NCBI GenBank assembly: GCA_023356535.1
Contig: JAKQYF010000022.1
Coordinates: 1 to 36,542, forward strand
DNA: 36,542 bases
Direction: 5' to 3'
DNA from: Trichodesmium sp. MAG_R03
GTDB taxonomy: Bacteria; Cyanobacteriota; Cyanobacteriia; Cyanobacteriales; Microcoleaceae
Part shown: in pieces, positions 35,271 through 36,542 of the stretch
How positions within the stretch are numbered: position 1 is the stretch's first letter
How the letters are laid out: each line of letters opens with the position of its first letter
Made by a program: the position numbers and the translations under genes
The notes under the pieces: generated by a model
The model's input: the letters and a program-made list of their open reading frames with translations, nothing else
Databases searched by the model: none
What the model was told of the DNA's origin: nothing

Positions 35271-35289
35271 GCCTTTTTTGTCCAAAATA

Positions 35290-35429
35290 AAGTGCACACT
35301 CAAAATGTGAGTATTTTGAGCAGACAAGGGTGGGATTTTTGAGGGGCAAATATATGCAACTACATCCTTTGTAATTCCCATTTTTCCTGACTCCTACCTC
35401 TCACCCATAAGACTTATCCAGCAAACCCT
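35290..35429 (-). repeat. Decayed family B element
   Basis: Right terminus ccagcaaaccct, with atatatgcaactacatcctt and a degenerate cccatttttcctgactcct section. Similar in order to B6 but heavily changed. Confidence 0.45.
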
Positions 35430-35473
35430 AATTATCAAGGCTCGCCAAAAATATATTTGTTTTAAATTACTGA

Positions 35474-36542
35474 TTATTTATTTAATTTTCTCATTATTTT
35501 CGTCACTTCCTGATAATCTTCATTTTGACCTTGTTGTTGATAGATATCAGCAGCTTTTTGAAAGTCATCTGTTCCTCCCTCATAATCTGTAGTAAGATAA
35601 CGAATTATACCCCGGTTATAATAATTTTTAGCATCTGTAGGCTCAAGTTTAATTGCTTCTGTATAATCATCTATTGATTGTTGATAATCCTCTATTTCAT
35701 AATTAGAAATAGCTCGATTATGATAAGCATCTACATCTTTAGGATTAATTTTTATGGCTTCAGTAAAATCAGTGATTGCTCCATAAAATTCTTTAATTTC
35801 ATAAAGACAAATACCTCGATTATTATAAGCATCTGCATCTTTAGGATTACCTTCTATGACTACAGTAAAATCCACAATGGCAAGTTTATAATTTTTCATA
35901 ACATGGTAAAGACGTCCTCTGTTGTGGCAAGCATTAGAATTATTAAAATCAATTCTAATCGCAGCAGTAAAATCAGCAAGTGCCTCCTGATAATCTTTTA
36001 AATAGGAACGAGCAACACCTCTTTGATTAAAATAGTCAGCTTTATCAGGATTAAGTCGGAGTGCCTCAGTAAAATTAGCGATCGCCTCCTGATAATTTCC
36101 CTGTTGAAAGAATATTTTCCCCCGCTGGTAATAGATATCAACTTGATTTGGATTTAGTCTAAGTGCTTCAGTTAAAGCTGGGATAGTCTTTTTTGGATAT
36201 TTCTCTTTAAATAGAGTTTCTTCTTGCTGGTAGTGAGAATTACTATTCTTAAAATCAGTAATATTAGTCGGAGTTGTTGTTCCTAAAGTTTCATCTACCA
36301 ATACCTCTGAAGGTTTTTCTATCTCAATATTATCCAAAGTTGTTGTTGCCAAAGTTTCATCTGGCAATGCCTCTGGAGATTTTTCTCTCTCAATATTATC
36401 TACAGTTTCTGGAGATTTTTCTTTCTCAATATTATCCAGAGTTGTTGTTGCTAAATTTTCATCTGGCAATGCCTCTGGAGATTTTTCTCTCTCAATATTA
36501 TCTACAATTTCTGTAGATTTTTTTATCTCAATATTATCCAGA
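35474..36542 (-). CDS. TPR protein with repetitive N-terminal linker (5' end outside window)
   Basis: 355 codons are visible. The frame stays open to the window edge, so the true start lies beyond 36542; an internal TTG at 36469 is not a convincing start. The visible N-terminal part (about 95 residues) consists of acidic repeats: units of 22 residues (DNIEREKSPEALPDENLATT type) alternate with shorter 12-residue units (DNIEKEKSPETV). The C-terminal 230 residues contain six to seven TPRs of the YYQRGKIFFQQGNYQEAIAN type with Asn-Pro between helices, ending EDYQEVTKIMRKLNK. No membrane segment is visible here. It is probably a protein-interaction scaffold; partner unknown. Confidence 0.85.
   Translation of the reverse strand, partial: LDNIEIKKSTEIVDNIEREKSPEALPDENLATTTLDNIEKEKSPETVDNIEREKSPEALPDETLATTTLDNIEIEKPSEVLVDETLGTTTPTNITDFKNSNSHYQQEETLFKEKYPKKTIPALTEALRLNPNQVDIYYQRGKIFFQQGNYQEAIANFTEALRLNPDKADYFNQRGVARSYLKDYQEALADFTAAIRIDFNNSNACHNRGRLYHVMKNYKLAIVDFTVVIEGNPKDADAYNNRGICLYEIKEFYGAITDFTEAIKINPKDVDAYHNRAISNYEIEDYQQSIDDYTEAIKLEPTDAKNYYNRGIIRYLTTDYEGGTDDFQKAADIYQQQGQNEDYQEVTKIMRKLNK
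36274..36542. repeat. In-frame DNA repeats coding the TPR linker
   Basis: Blocks containing tctcaatattatc, tctggagatttttct and gttgttgttg recur at 36- and 66-bp spacing. All unit lengths are multiples of three, so the copy number can change without a frameshift. Confidence 0.85.

Larger units (their letters stand above)
34665..35473. other. Gene-free region with D3, transposase scraps and a B remnant
   Basis: 809 bp between rodA and the TPR gene. It contains a long inverted pair after rodA (gtttgctt near 34673 and aagcaaac near 34702), element D3, two unrelated transposase fragments and a decayed B element. No intact gene. Confidence 0.65.

Overview
The window looks like a chromosomal piece of a filamentous, non-heterocystous cyanobacterium of the Trichodesmium/Okeania type. 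The reasons are AT-rich DNA, frequent HIP1 octamers (gcgatcgc) inside genes and repeats, cyanobacterial gene families (GuaB3, DUF2862, a probable NdhP, a two-domain SagB-like dehydrogenase, caspase and WD40 pieces), low coding density and very many small repeats. The genus is an inference.

Layout. 1-2445 is a tandem array of about 221-bp units that runs off the left edge. 2602-7488 is a minus-strand block: a 40-aa photosynthetic membrane subunit, a P450-like protein, an LRAT domain fused to Vipp1/PspA-like helices, a TspO-like membrane protein and an unknown 124-aa protein. 7700-8769 is a wrecked caspase/WD40 gene. 9188-12326 carries galT, ddl and a small membrane protein on the plus strand. 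ilvC follows on the minus strand and a two-domain SagB-like oxidoreductase on the plus strand. 16264-18600 is a dense nest of small transposable elements ending in a dead tnpB. NAD kinase (18678) begins right after it. 19624-22414 is dominated by IS200/IS605 debris around a DUF2862 gene. guaB3, trxA (with a broken half-copy), an SDR resembling 3-ketosphinganine reductase, a dead MscS-type gene and fmt come next. Then come a DnaJ-TPR membrane protein, tRNA-Ala(GGC), a small membrane protein, hisF, a VOC protein, rodA, two transposase scraps and a TPR gene cut by the right edge.

The intact genes are mostly unlinked housekeeping functions (cell wall: ddl, rodA; amino acids: ilvC, hisF; nucleotides and redox: guaB3, trxA, nadK; translation: fmt, tRNA-Ala). 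They sit as islands between repeats. I named the repeat families A to H. A has ends caggacttacgca and 5-bp target duplications. B has ends agggcttgctgaaaaag. C has ends tatcatgtccgg and TAA/TTA duplications. D has ends tatagtc and TA duplications. E has ends ataccaatttc. F has ends ctcacggggt and a 9-bp duplication. G has ends agggcaaac. H is a palindromic hairpin. Several direct duplications can be read base by base, so the order of insertion can be reconstructed.

The most interesting items are: a four-level nest of miniature elements at 16524-17719; about 250-bp IS605 derivatives that keep the TTAC-flanked left end, the tnpB 3' tail and the right end (where a TnpB guide RNA would be encoded) but no transposase; the LRAT-Vipp1-helix fusion; and the 221-bp array whose shortened units all restart at the same base.
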